From JBCCGL01 sp039029275 (lineage in GTDB: Bacteria; Pseudomonadota; Gammaproteobacteria; JBCCGL01), in assembly GCA_039029275.1 (NCBI GenBank), contig JBCCGL010000001.1, forward strand, positions 248,001 through 312,000: a DNA stretch of 64,000 nt, read 5' to 3'. A program made the translations under genes and the position numbers. How positions within the stretch are numbered: position 1 is the first letter of the stretch; each line of letters begins with the position of its first letter. Shown piece after piece: positions 16,349-26,042 of the stretch. Below the pieces are notes generated by a model that saw nothing but the letters and a program-made list of their open reading frames with translations, searched no databases and was not told the origin of the DNA.

Positions 16349-17380
16349 CTAGTCTTCCATGACACCTGCACGCCCCATGAGGCCGCGCGGTCGTGTTAAC
16401 AGAATGATGATTGCGACGAGGTAGATGATGATCTGATTAATGCCCGGAAGGATGGCGATGACTTCGGACATGGACGCAAAACTCTCCAGAATGCCGAGCA
16501 GAAACCCCGCCAGAACCGCACCGGGCAGACTGCCCATTCCGCCGACCACAACCACGACAAACGACAGCACCAGAAAGTCCATTCCCATGTGATAGTTCGG
16601 CGGGTTAATCGGCGTGTACATCACACCTGCGAGACCGGCAACGCACGCCGCAATCGCAAACATGATAGTGAAACGACGGTCGATGTTGATCCCGAGAATC
16701 CCGACGGTTTCCCGATCCGCCATACCCGCGCGCACGACCATGCCAAACGTGGTGTAGCGCAAAAATGCAAACACCGCGCCGATAATGATCATGGCAAAAC
16801 TGAAGTACACCAGCCGCCAGTAGGGATAGATGATGTTTTCCATCCCGATCAATGCGCCGAAATCAAACGATCCGGAAAACGCGGGCGGCGCGGGTGTCGG
16901 AATGGGGTTGGCGCCAAAGAACGCCTTGATAATTTCCTGCATCACAATCGCCAGCCCGAACGTCACAAGAATCTGGTCGGCGTGCGGGCGCTTGTAAAAA
17001 TGTTTAATCAATCCGCGCTCCATCGCGAAACCCACCAAAACCATGACAGGAATTGAAAACAGGATGGCAAGTGGAACGGACCAGTCAATTATGGCCTGAC
17101 CGGTTTCGGGCCCGAACATGTCAAATACATAGGGCACGTTGACTTCCAGCGGCTTGCCCAAAAAATCGGTTTTGGTTTCGTCAATAACGACGTGGCTCAA
17201 GCTGAGCAGCCGCGAGAGTGTGACCGCGCAGAACGCGCCGATCATAAAGAGAGCACCGTGAGCGAAATTAACCACGCCCAAGGTACCGAAAATGAGTGTG
17301 AGACCCAGCGCAATCAGTGCATAGGCGCTGCCCTTATCAAGCCCGTTTAAGACCTGAAGGATGATACCTTCAGCCGACAT
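16349..17380 (-). CDS. livH: Branched-chain amino acid/amide-type ABC transporter permease LivH
   Basis: 343 residues. The LivH signature is LTLIFGTLGVVNFAHGALFM, followed by the coupling loop GMVVRAGMADRETVGILGI. An unusually long periplasmic loop follows the second helix (residues about 55-85, with SHVVIDETKTDFLGKPLEV). It lies 99 bases after the binding-protein gene, with an intrinsic terminator between. Confidence 0.9.
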   Translation of the reverse strand: MSAEGIILQVLNGLDKGSAYALIALGLTLIFGTLGVVNFAHGALFMIGAFCAVTLSRLLSLSHVVIDETKTDFLGKPLEVNVPYVFDMFGPETGQAIIDWSVPLAILFSIPVMVLVGFAMERGLIKHFYKRPHADQILVTFGLAIVMQEIIKAFFGANPIPTPAPPAFSGSFDFGALIGMENIIYPYWRLVYFSFAMIIIGAVFAFLRYTTFGMVVRAGMADRETVGILGINIDRRFTIMFAIAACVAGLAGVMYTPINPPNYHMGMDFLVLSFVVVVVGGMGSLPGAVLAGFLLGILESFASMSEVIAILPGINQIIIYLVAIIILLTRPRGLMGRAGVMED

Positions 17381-17426
17381 ATCCTCACCTTTTTAATTTT
17401 TAGCTCAGCGAACGAGTCGTTGTTAT

Positions 17427-17460
17427 GAAAAAGCCCGGACGGCAAAAAAACCGCCCGGGC
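17427..17460 (-). terminator. Intrinsic terminator between binding protein and permeases
   Basis: On the minus strand GCCCGGGCGG pairs with CCGTCCGGGC (one mismatch or wobble), around a T-rich loop, followed by TTTTT. It lies just after the binding-protein stop and before livH, a position that would let the binding protein be made in excess over the membrane complex. Confidence 0.8.
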
Positions 17461-17479
17461 ATCGCTTGGCTAAACTGCC

Positions 17480-18835
17480 TTATGCGCCTGGGTTGCAGCT
17501 CCCCAGGGTTGCAGCGGCACCACCCATTTGCGGATGATCCGGTGCGTAGGTGACCTGATCAACAGGTGTGACTTCAACGATCTCAAGGAGGTCGAATTCT
17601 GATGACGGGTTTTCTTTACCCTTTACCACCAGAACGTCTTTGAAGCACTGATGATCGGCACCTCGATACAGCGTTTTACCATTGCCCAGGCCGTCGAACT
17701 CGAAGTCCTCGAGCGCTTCTGCGACAGCACAAGGGTTGAACGACTTCGCACGGTTTACAGCGTCTGCATACAGCAGGGTTTGACAGTAAACAGTGTGAGC
17801 CGCCTGCGATGGCGGAAAGCCGTACTTTGTGCCGAACGATTGGGTGAAGGCCTTTGAGCCGGCATCTGGTAAAGACCAGTGCCAGTTGGTAGAACCGAAA
17901 ATGCCTTTTACGTTGGCGCCTGCACCTCGAGCCATCAAGCGCGAGTAAAGCGGTACAACGATTTCGAAGTTCTTACCGTTGGCCACTTTGTCGCGCAGGC
18001 CGAACTGAACAGCACTGGTCAGCGAGTTGATCATATTACCGCCGTAGTGGTTCAGAACCAGAACGTCAGCATCGGTCTGCAGGACCGGCGCGACGTAAGA
18101 CGAGAAGTCAGTTTGCGTCAGCGGTGTTTTTACCGTGTTGACGGTTTCCCAACCCATGCCTTCGGTCGCCTGAACAACCGCCTCTTCGGTGGTGTAACCC
18201 CAGTTGTAGTCCGCCGTCAGGTGGTAGGCCTTGCGGTCTTTGCCGTAGGCGTTGGCCAACACAGGTGCCAGCGCTGCGCCTGACATGTAGGAGTTAAAAA
18301 AGTGTCGGAAACCGTTGGCTTTGCGGTCTTTACCGGTCGTATCGTTAGAGTGGGTCAGGCCCGCCATGAAGATAACGCCTGCTTCCTGACAAAGCGCCTG
18401 CACAGCAACAGCCACTCCGGATGAAGAACCACCGGTGATCATGATGGCACCGTCTTTCTCGATCATCGACTTCGCCGATGCGCGCGCCGCGTCAGACTTT
18501 GTCTGGGTGTCACCCGTGACGTATTCGACTTTTTTACCGAGGATACCGGTACCGTCAAGCGTCTTCGAAGAAAACGTATTGACCATGCCGCCGTCGCCGC
18601 CACCGTTCAGGTGTTCTACAGCCAGTTGATAAGCGCGAAGCTCGTCTGCACCCTCGTCGGCATAGGGGCCGGTCTGGGGTACGTTGAAGCCGAGCGTGAC
18701 GCTTGAGCCTTTCGGCTCATTCATGTATGCCGCAGCTGTTTTGCTAAAGATGAAAGGGGTTGCAAGAGTCGCTGAAGCCGCTGCGGCACCCTTAAGTACC
18801 GTTCGGCGCGACATGTTGCGCGTATTATCTGCCAT
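17480..18835 (-). CDS. ABC transporter substrate-binding protein, Leu/Ile/Val-amide type, Tat-exported
   Basis: 451 residues from ATG 18835, which follows a GGAGG site; the TTG at 18838 is less likely. The N-terminus NMSRRTVLKGAAAASATLAT has the twin-arginine SRRTVLK motif and a hydrophobic core ending near ASSKTAAA, so export through Tat is likely. The mature part is a periplasmic-binding type I protein (VTLGFNVPQTGPYADEGADE). The ligand is probably an amino acid, amide or a similar small polar molecule. The substrate cannot be fixed from the sequence. Confidence 0.85.
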   Translation of the reverse strand: MADNTRNMSRRTVLKGAAAASATLATPFIFSKTAAAYMNEPKGSSVTLGFNVPQTGPYADEGADELRAYQLAVEHLNGGGDGGMVNTFSSKTLDGTGILGKKVEYVTGDTQTKSDAARASAKSMIEKDGAIMITGGSSSGVAVAVQALCQEAGVIFMAGLTHSNDTTGKDRKANGFRHFFNSYMSGAALAPVLANAYGKDRKAYHLTADYNWGYTTEEAVVQATEGMGWETVNTVKTPLTQTDFSSYVAPVLQTDADVLVLNHYGGNMINSLTSAVQFGLRDKVANGKNFEIVVPLYSRLMARGAGANVKGIFGSTNWHWSLPDAGSKAFTQSFGTKYGFPPSQAAHTVYCQTLLYADAVNRAKSFNPCAVAEALEDFEFDGLGNGKTLYRGADHQCFKDVLVVKGKENPSSEFDLLEIVEVTPVDQVTYAPDHPQMGGAAATLGSCNPGA

Positions 18836-19006
18836 CAAATCCTCCGCAGTATTGGGTTGTTAGGGTTTGTGGAGTCTGCCCCCAAGAATAGCCTTTGAGT
18901 ATTGGCTAAAGGTCTAATTCGTACTGTAGTAGACAGATGAAAATCCGCTTGACATTGTCAGCTTTAAAATTAGTCATTTTTCCGGTTTATCGATTTTTTT
19001 TGCAGA

Positions 19007-19012
19007 TATAAT
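19007..19012 (+). promoter_or_regulatory. Possible -10 element of the response regulator gene
   Basis: TATAAT, 37 bases before the ATG, preceded by a T-tract. A weak -35 (GGTTTA, 18984-18989) lies 17 bases upstream. A TTGACA at 18949-18954 is too far away to serve this -10. Confidence 0.4.
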
Positions 19013-19049
19013 GCCCGCCTCTGTTTAATTCATCTGACTATTTTTGGCG

Positions 19050-19718
19050 ATGGCGTCAGTCAATAAAATCATAATCGCAGACGATCACCCGCTGTTCCGC
19101 GATGCCTTGCAAGGGGCCGTGTTACAGGGATTTGGGGATATCACGATAATTGACGCGGACTCGTTCTCGTCACTTCAACACGCCGCGCAAAAGCACGACG
19201 ACTGTGACCTGATTCTGCTCGATTTGATGATGCCGGGCGCGGTGGGGTTTTCGGCGCTGAACTACCTTGGCCTGACCTATCCGCATATTCCGGTTGTCAT
19301 TATTTCGGGCAATGACGACTCCAGCGTGATGGCGCGTGCGCTCGATTACGGTGCCCGGGCATTTGTTCCCAAATCAACCGAGCTGACAACGATTGTCGAC
19401 GCTATCGAATGTGTAATCGATGGGAATCAGTGGCTGCCCGACGACATCCAACTCCCGACTCAGGGAAATCCAGATCATCGCGAGTTTGCGGCGCGGCTAA
19501 ATCTACTCACGCCTAAACAGTTTCGCGTCCTCATGATGCTGGCCGACGGACACCAGAACAAACAAATTGCCGGCGATCTTTTCATTTCAGAGGCAACCGT
19601 CAAGGCCCACTTGACCACGGTATTTCAAAAACTCGGCGTTCAAAACCGAACGCAGGCGGCGTCGCTTGTGTCGCAATACCTGAAGATCGAACGGCAGGAT
19701 TTCTTACAACAGCCTTAA
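19050..19718 (+). CDS. NarL/LuxR-type response regulator, CrbR-like
   Basis: 222 residues from ATG 19050 (a TTG two codons earlier is possible). The receiver domain has the acidic pair in IIADDHPLFRD, the phosphorylation Asp in LILLDLMMPGA, and Lys in FVPKS. The C-terminal LuxR helix-turn-helix is LTPKQFRVLMMLADGHQNKQIA followed by ISEATVKAHLTTVFQKLGV (shown as two pieces). It converges on the hybrid kinase with a 13-base gap. The pairing of this regulator type with an SLC5-fused kinase matches CrbR/CrbS, which controls acetyl-CoA synthetase and acetate use in Vibrio and Pseudomonas. Confidence 0.85.
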   Translation: MASVNKIIIADDHPLFRDALQGAVLQGFGDITIIDADSFSSLQHAAQKHDDCDLILLDLMMPGAVGFSALNYLGLTYPHIPVVIISGNDDSSVMARALDYGARAFVPKSTELTTIVDAIECVIDGNQWLPDDIQLPTQGNPDHREFAARLNLLTPKQFRVLMMLADGHQNKQIAGDLFISEATVKAHLTTVFQKLGVQNRTQAASLVSQYLKIERQDFLQQP

Positions 19719-19731
19719 TGCTCGGCACCCG

Positions 19732-22700
19732 CTATTGATTCGGTGCGGCCTCGCTGCCACTGAGTTGGCGCCACTGGTAAAACCGCAACAAGACGTTTTT
19801 CAATGCGGTCGGATTGAGCGGTTTACGCAAGTCTCGGAACCCCGCATCGTTAGCCGCCTCCTTGATTTTCTCGCTACGATCGGCGGTGATCAAAACGCCG
19901 GGAATATCACGACCAAAGAAGTCCCGCATCGCGTTCATAACGTCGATGCCGTTTTGATCTGTATGCAAATGGTAGTCAACCAGCATGACATCGGGCACCA
20001 CGTTTCGGTCATCGAAACACTGCAAGGCGTCATCGTAGGAAACGGCGCTGATGACATCGCACTCCCACGTTTGCAAAATCGTTCGCATCGCCTCCAGCAC
20101 GTCGGCGTCATTGTCGATGCACAGCACCGTCATGCCGCTAATCGAACCTGCCTGCGGACGGATCGTGCGAATCGACGCAAGCTGCGACGTGTCCAGCGGC
20201 AGCGCTTGTCGACTTAAAGGCACAGTCAACGAAAACACGGTGCCGCGCCCGGCGCGGCAGTGCACGTCGATCTTGTGCCCAAGCAGGCTGCTGATTCGCT
20301 TGGCAATCGCAAGGCCCAGCCCGACACCTTTTTCCTGATTTGCAGGCTGGTTGTCGAGGCGTTCAAACTCGTCGAAGATGCGATCAAGATCGGCCGCCGC
20401 GATACCGACTCCGTTATCCCACACCTCAATTTTAAGACACGGGTTCTCACTTTTTACGCCAACGCGGCGACACCCCAGCGTCACTCGCCCCTTGGCGTAG
20501 CGCATTGCGTTGGAAAGAAAGTTCTGCAGGATTCGGCGCAACAAATGAGGATCGCTGCGCGTATTGGCGGAGCATTCGATAACGTTCAACTCGATCTCGC
20601 GCTCCTGCGCGATCACCGAAAACTCCTCGGCGAGCGTCGACAACACTTCGCTCACGGCGAATACGTGAATATCGACTTTGGTGCCGCCGCTATCGAGCTT
20701 GGAAATATCGAGCAGTGTTTTAACGATATCCTCTGCCGACTGCAGCGAGTTATTAATGCGTTGCGGAATCGCCTCTGCGTCACCGCCCGTTTGCATTAGC
20801 GCCGAAGTGTAAAGCCGTGCCGCGTTGAGCGGCTGCATCATGTCATGGTTGACCGCTGCCAAAAACCGCATTTTGCTGTCAATTGCACGATGCAGTTCCT
20901 GATTGACATTTTCCAGTTCCTCGGTTCGCTCGCGCACGCGACGCTCAAGGTTGTCATTTGCCTCTCTAAGCTTGAGCTCGATATTTTTGTGTTCGGTGAT
21001 ATCAGAAAAGCTGGTAACAAAACCGCCCCCAGGCATCGGGTTGCCACGGATTTCCAGCACCGTGCCATTCGAGCGCACGCGTTGAAAAATATGCGGGTTG
21101 CCCGCACGCATAAAATGCAGCCGTTTATCGATATGCGTTTGCACATCGCCCGGACCGCACTCACCTTTTTCGGCGTTAAATCGAATGACATCGGCAACGG
21201 GTTGATTGACCCGAATAAAATCCGGGGGGTATTCGAAAATATCCAGATAGCGTTGATTCCACGCGACCAGACGCATTTCACTGTCGACCACGCTGATGCC
21301 TTGGTCGATGTTCTCGATTGTTGAATTCAAAAGTTCCTGATTGAACTGAACCGCCTGCGACGCTTCGCCCACAATGCTGACAATTTCCTCGATCGGGACG
21401 TGTCTATGCTGCGTGACGGAATCGACCATAACGCGCGCTGAACTCGCACCGATAGCCCCGGCAAGCAAATGTTCTGTAAAGCGGATTAAGTCGTCGTCCG
21501 CAAAATGCATAGAGGAAAGACGAATATTGCGCCGATATTCGTAGTCGGCAAACGCGCGCTCACTGCTCCTCTCTCCAATAAATTTTTCCGCAAGCAGCAT
21601 TAACTCGCGCAGTTCGACATCGCTAGTCGGCGATTCGCGTTCGGGACTCTCGCCTTCATCTTCAAACGAGTGCGTGAACTCGACCGCTTGCACGCGATCG
21701 GTCAGATTGGCGTGCGCCTCGAGCGAAAAGTACACATAAAACAGTACATTGACCAGCAAGCTCCAGATCGCACCGTGAGTGATCGGATCCAGACCGTCAA
21801 ACCCAAACAGCGCGTACGGTTTGAGCATTTCGATCTGAAAAAGCCCCTGCGTCACAAAATCAGCAGGCAGCCACCCCGTGTCCGCAAGCGTTGGCAGGAA
21901 CAAGGTGTAAAACCAGACAGCAGCTCCGGCAATCAGGCCCATTCGTGCGCCGCGTCTGTGTCCCTGCTTCCAGTACACGCCGCCAATAATTGCAGGTGCA
22001 AACTGCATTGCGGCGACGAATGCGATTAAACCGATTGACGCGAGGGTGCCAATGTCGCGGATGTACTGGTAGTACACATACGACATAAACATAATCGCGA
22101 CGATAGCGACGCGACGCACAAGCAGCAGCAGACCGGTGAGATCTTTTCGCGCTTTTAAATTCAAGCGCGGCAGTTTGAACAGCAAGGGCATGACGATGTC
22201 GTTGCAAACCATCGTGCTCAGCGCAATGACTGCGACAATCACCATACTCGTCGCCGCAGAAAAACCGCCGATAAACGCAAGCATCGCGAGGAACCCGCTG
22301 TCGAATGTTATTGGGAGTGTTAACACGAACATATCAGGGTTGACGCTTAAGCCCTGAAACACGATTGAGCCGGCCAGAGTGATCGGCACAACCAGCAAGC
22401 TGATCACAAGCAGATACGCCGGAAACAACCACCACGCCATGCGCAACTGACTCGCATCTGTATTTTCAACAAAGGTGACATGAAACTGCCGCGGCAAACA
22501 AAAAATAGCCGCCATAGCGAGCAGCGTTTGAATCAGAAACGAGGCTTTTAAAAAATTTTCACTGATCGAAGGATTGAGCAAAAGATTGTTAATTTCACTC
22601 GATTGGCGCGCCGTCGACAAAAGCTCCTCCATGCCGCCGAAAACACCGTAAACCGCAAACAGACAAACGCATACGAGCGCGACCAGTTTAACCACCGACT

Positions 22701-23307
22701 CAAACGCAATCGCGAGAATGATGCCCTCGTGATGCTCAGACGCATTAACGTAACGCGCACCAAACAAAATGCTGAACAGCGCCATCAGCGCGGCGACAAT
22801 AAAGCCAGTATCTTCAATCAGGGAACGCGGCACGAACTGGGTGACATCGGTTACCGTACCGTCGAACGTCAGCACTTGATAACTAAGCGCAACTGCTTTC
22901 AACTGAAGCGCGATATAGGGCATCGTACCCAGCGTTGCAACAACCGTGACCAACACCGCGAGCGAACCCGATTTTCCGTAGCGCGATGAAATAAAATCGG
23001 CAATCGTGGTAATGTTCTGCTCGCGACAGATCGCCGCCACTTTTTTAAGAAACTTGTAGCCGAGAACAAAAACCAGAATCGGCCCGAGATAAATCGAAAA
23101 GAATTCCCACCCCGCTGTCGTCGCCCGCCCTACCGCGCCGTAGTATGTCCAGGATGTGCAGTAAACGCCGAGCGACAAGCTGTAGATCAGCGCGCGATGT
23201 CGAACTGGCCGACCCAAACGGGTTTGCCGGTCGCCATACCACGCGATGCCGAACAGCGCACCGATGTACAGCAGCGAGCAAAACAGTAGTAGCCAGGGTT
23301 GGAGCAT
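19732..23307 (-). CDS. SLC5-fused hybrid sensor histidine kinase, CrbS-like
   Basis: 1191 residues. Residues 1 to about 500 are a sodium:solute symporter-like (SLC5) domain with about 13 membrane helices (SLGVYCTSWTYYGAVG near 48-63). A linker follows, then a PAS domain around 665-790 (IDQGISVVDSEMRLVAWNQR) and a coiled coil (NLERRVRERTEELENVNQEL). The HisKA phosphoacceptor is in AAVNHDMMQPLNAAR, and the HATPase has NFLSNAMRYA and GVGLGLAI. A C-terminal receiver (LCIDNDADVLEA, MLVDYHLHTDQNG) completes it. The transporter part senses or imports a short organic acid. Confidence 0.9.
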   Translation of the reverse strand: MLQPWLLLFCSLLYIGALFGIAWYGDRQTRLGRPVRHRALIYSLSLGVYCTSWTYYGAVGRATTAGWEFFSIYLGPILVFVLGYKFLKKVAAICREQNITTIADFISSRYGKSGSLAVLVTVVATLGTMPYIALQLKAVALSYQVLTFDGTVTDVTQFVPRSLIEDTGFIVAALMALFSILFGARYVNASEHHEGIILAIAFESVVKLVALVCVCLFAVYGVFGGMEELLSTARQSSEINNLLLNPSISENFLKASFLIQTLLAMAAIFCLPRQFHVTFVENTDASQLRMAWWLFPAYLLVISLLVVPITLAGSIVFQGLSVNPDMFVLTLPITFDSGFLAMLAFIGGFSAATSMVIVAVIALSTMVCNDIVMPLLFKLPRLNLKARKDLTGLLLLVRRVAIVAIMFMSYVYYQYIRDIGTLASIGLIAFVAAMQFAPAIIGGVYWKQGHRRGARMGLIAGAAVWFYTLFLPTLADTGWLPADFVTQGLFQIEMLKPYALFGFDGLDPITHGAIWSLLVNVLFYVYFSLEAHANLTDRVQAVEFTHSFEDEGESPERESPTSDVELRELMLLAEKFIGERSSERAFADYEYRRNIRLSSMHFADDDLIRFTEHLLAGAIGASSARVMVDSVTQHRHVPIEEIVSIVGEASQAVQFNQELLNSTIENIDQGISVVDSEMRLVAWNQRYLDIFEYPPDFIRVNQPVADVIRFNAEKGECGPGDVQTHIDKRLHFMRAGNPHIFQRVRSNGTVLEIRGNPMPGGGFVTSFSDITEHKNIELKLREANDNLERRVRERTEELENVNQELHRAIDSKMRFLAAVNHDMMQPLNAARLYTSALMQTGGDAEAIPQRINNSLQSAEDIVKTLLDISKLDSGGTKVDIHVFAVSEVLSTLAEEFSVIAQEREIELNVIECSANTRSDPHLLRRILQNFLSNAMRYAKGRVTLGCRRVGVKSENPCLKIEVWDNGVGIAAADLDRIFDEFERLDNQPANQEKGVGLGLAIAKRISSLLGHKIDVHCRAGRGTVFSLTVPLSRQALPLDTSQLASIRTIRPQAGSISGMTVLCIDNDADVLEAMRTILQTWECDVISAVSYDDALQCFDDRNVVPDVMLVDYHLHTDQNGIDVMNAMRDFFGRDIPGVLITADRSEKIKEAANDAGFRDLRKPLNPTALKNVLLRFYQWRQLSGSEAAPNQ

Positions 23308-23353
23308 TTTTTCGCTTCAGTTTTTTCTGTTGCTTGCACCTGCTGGCAGTTTG

Positions 23354-24295
23354 TCAGGTATCACTTTTCTTTTCCATTTTCATTTGCGAGACCAACCAAT
23401 CCCTTAACGCCTCTCCGCTTTTGGAAAGCGGGCGGCTCTCGGGCGACAAAATATAAAACGGTTTGTCGGTTTTGATTGAGTCGTCGATGGGTTGCACGAG
23501 TAAGCCCTGATCAATCAGCGGCTGCACGATATGACGCCAGCCGATTGCCACACCCTGCCCCTCGAGCGCCGCCTGAATAACGATTGAGTAGTCATTCGAC
23601 ACCCATCCTTTTGGCGGTGTTTCCTCAATGCCGAAATGTCCGAACCATTTTCCCCAGTCGAAGCGTGAGTGGTAGCGCTCTTCAAGATGCAGTAGCTCGC
23701 AATTCAACAAGTCCTGGTTCAGCCTGATATCGCCGCTGGCCTTGACGTACTCCGGGCTGCAAACCGGAAACAATTCCTCGTCGGTGAAAAGCCATTGCTG
23801 CATACCCGACCATTTACCGCTGCCAAGCGCGATGCACAGGTCAAAATCGGCCTGCGGAATGTCTCGGTCGGTATCTTGTGTAATGCACCGCAAATCGACG
23901 TCGGGGTGCGCATGCTTGAACCTGGCCAGCCGAGGCATCAGCCAGTAGCTCGCCAGCGACGTCGAAACCAGCAGGGTGAGCCGTTCGGGCTGATCCGGGC
24001 GCACGCGCACTTCGTCCAGACCCGCGCGAATTTCCTGCAAGCCGGCGCCGACCCGCTTTGCCAATTGCTGCCCATGAACGGTTAACTCGACGCCGCGATG
24101 CAAGCGCCTGAACAGCTTTACGCCCAAGGTGCTTTCCAACTGGCGAACGCTGTGGCTGACAGCCGGTTGTCCAACGTTCGCGAGCTCCGCCGCTTTGGAA
24201 AAACTGCCGGTTCTGGCCGCTGCGTCGAACAGGATCAGGGCTCGACTGGAGGCCAGACCAATATTACTAATATCAATTTTATTCATATCTAGCAT
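23354..24295 (-). CDS. LysR-family transcriptional regulator, GcvA-like
   Basis: 313 residues from ATG 24295 (24286 is also possible). The N-terminal winged helix is SRALILFDAAARTGSFSKAA followed by GQPAVSHSVRQLESTLGVKLFRR. The substrate-binding domain shows the GcvA-type WLFTDEELFPVCSPEY and EGQGVAIGW. It is divergent from the methyltransferase operon with 78 bases between the starts, so it most likely regulates that operon in response to a betaine or its breakdown product. Confidence 0.85.
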   Translation of the reverse strand: MLDMNKIDISNIGLASSRALILFDAAARTGSFSKAAELANVGQPAVSHSVRQLESTLGVKLFRRLHRGVELTVHGQQLAKRVGAGLQEIRAGLDEVRVRPDQPERLTLLVSTSLASYWLMPRLARFKHAHPDVDLRCITQDTDRDIPQADFDLCIALGSGKWSGMQQWLFTDEELFPVCSPEYVKASGDIRLNQDLLNCELLHLEERYHSRFDWGKWFGHFGIEETPPKGWVSNDYSIVIQAALEGQGVAIGWRHIVQPLIDQGLLVQPIDDSIKTDKPFYILSPESRPLSKSGEALRDWLVSQMKMEKKSDT

Positions 24296-24373
24296 GAAAT
24301 CCGAATGACTACCAAAATGCAAGAATGCGTTCTACATTCGCACTCCAATCGAACGGATGTGGAGCATACCGAA

Positions 24374-25924
24374 ATGAGTCCTGCTAATGCCAGCGCTCGC
24401 GCTACACGATCTCGCGGGCGCGGCCGGCGCACCGATCGCGAAGAGACGTCAGCAACCGCTGCCGCACCCGCTTACATCGAACGAAAGATCCCCTATTTCG
24501 ACTTTCTGGATGAGGAGGCACTGGTTGCGATCGAAACCCAGGCCGACTATCTCCTGCAGGAAATCGGTATCGATTTTCGCGACGACCCGGAAACGCTGGA
24601 AATCTGGAAAGACGCCGGCGCCGACGTTAAAGGCGAACACGTTCGACTGCCCAACGGCATGTGTCGCGAATTGCTCAAGACCGCGCCCAGGGTCATCACC
24701 CAGCACGCGCGTAACCCCGAAAAAACCGTAAAGATCGGCGGCACCAATCAGGTGTTTGCCCCTATTTACGGAGCACCGTTTTTTCGCTCGCTCGACGAGG
24801 GTCGTCGCTACGGCACGCTCGAGGATCTGCAGAAGCTGATCAAACTCACCCACATGACGCCGTATCTGCACCACTCCGGCGGCATCATCTGCGAGCCGTG
24901 TGACATCCCGGTTAACAAGCGCCATCTGGATATCGTCTACTCGCACATCAAGTACAACGACCAACCCTACCTCGGCATGATTACGGAAAAATCGCGTTGC
25001 GAGGATTCGGTTGAGATGACGCGCATTTTGTTTGGCGCAGACTACATGGAACAACACTGCTGCGTGATGGGCAACGTGAACGTGAACTCACCGCTGATGT
25101 TCGACAAGGTGGCCACGCACGCGATCCGGACATACTGCGGCGCGAACCAGGGCATTATTGTCGTGCCGTTTATTCTCGGCGGCGCGATGGGGCCGGTAAC
25201 GGTTGCCGGCGCGGTGGCGCAGGCGCTGGCCGAGGCAATGGCCGGCGGTGCGCTGAGTCAGCTGGTGCGACCGGGCTCGTCGTTTGTTCTCGGTAACTTC
25301 CTGTCTTCGATGAGCCTGAAGTCCGGCGCGCCCCCGTTCGGCATGCCGGAACCGACGATGTCTAACTACATGGTCGGACAGCTTGCACGACGCCTTGGCG
25401 TGCCGCTTCGCTGCGGCGGTTCACTCACCGCGTCAAAACTGGCAGATGCGCAGTCGGCGGCGGAAAGCGCCGACAGCATGCACTCGACTGCACTCGGCGG
25501 CAGCAACTATACCTTGCATTCGGCTGGCTGGAGTGAGGCGGGTCTGGTGACCAACATCGAAAAATTCATGATGGATATCGACCGCCTCGGAAGCTACCAG
25601 CGCATGCTCGGTGGTGTCGCCACAGATCGCAATGGGCTGGCGACAGACGCGTACGCTGAAGCGTCACCGGGTGATCATATGCTCGGCAATTCACACACCA
25701 TGGCCAACTATCAGACCGCTTACTACGATTCGAAGATGTCAAACTCGGAAAGTTTCGAGCAGTGGGAAGACGAGGGCGCCAAGGATTCGGTTGTGCGCGC
25801 GAACGAGCGATGGAAACAGCAGCTCAACGATTATCAGGCGCCACCGCTGGACGAGGCCAAAGACGAAGAGTTACGCGAATTTATCGACAAGAAAAAAGCG
25901 TCGATGGAAGATGCGTGGTACTAG
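24374..25924 (+). CDS. MttB-family trimethylamine/betaine corrinoid methyltransferase, non-pyrrolysine type
   Basis: 516 residues from ATG 24374 (GGAG ten or so bases upstream); an in-frame ATG at 24305 would leave almost no divergent promoter. The protein fills the COG5598 TIM-barrel. An Arg-rich leader (ARATRSRGRGRR) precedes IPYFDFLDEEALVAIETQAD. The body includes HHSGGIICEPCDIPVN, MGNVNVNSPLMFD and GPVTVAGAVAQALAEAMAGG. There is no in-frame TAG before the terminal one, so it belongs to the pyrrolysine-free branch that demethylates quaternary amines such as glycine betaine (MtgB) or proline betaine (MtpB). The corrinoid partner protein is not in the window. Confidence 0.85.
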   Translation: MSPANASARATRSRGRGRRTDREETSATAAAPAYIERKIPYFDFLDEEALVAIETQADYLLQEIGIDFRDDPETLEIWKDAGADVKGEHVRLPNGMCRELLKTAPRVITQHARNPEKTVKIGGTNQVFAPIYGAPFFRSLDEGRRYGTLEDLQKLIKLTHMTPYLHHSGGIICEPCDIPVNKRHLDIVYSHIKYNDQPYLGMITEKSRCEDSVEMTRILFGADYMEQHCCVMGNVNVNSPLMFDKVATHAIRTYCGANQGIIVVPFILGGAMGPVTVAGAVAQALAEAMAGGALSQLVRPGSSFVLGNFLSSMSLKSGAPPFGMPEPTMSNYMVGQLARRLGVPLRCGGSLTASKLADAQSAAESADSMHSTALGGSNYTLHSAGWSEAGLVTNIEKFMMDIDRLGSYQRMLGGVATDRNGLATDAYAEASPGDHMLGNSHTMANYQTAYYDSKMSNSESFEQWEDEGAKDSVVRANERWKQQLNDYQAPPLDEAKDEELREFIDKKKASMEDAWY

Positions 25925-25943
25925 TTTAGAAGTAGGTAGTGTC

Positions 25944-25963
25944 ATTCCCGCGCAGGCGGGAAT
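25944..25963. repeat. REP-like palindrome (copy 1)
   Basis: ATTCCCGC, GCAG, GCGGGAAT: a perfect 8-base stem with a 4-base loop in the 118-base gap between the methyltransferase and oxidoreductase genes. It is the widespread 'CATTCCCGCxxxGCGGGAATCC' dispersed palindrome. A related copy lies at 55698. It may stabilise the upstream message. Confidence 0.7.
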
Positions 25964-26042
25964 CCAGTTGCGCTACAGCACACTCAAACAATCAGACCCG
26001 CACATACGCGGAATAACGAGAAAACAGAAATAGAGGTTTTAA

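Noticed and set aside
24374..25924. Pyrrolysine-type MttB
   Set aside because: There is no internal in-frame TAG. The terminal TAG is followed after four codons by another TAG and no conserved sequence, so read-through is unlikely.
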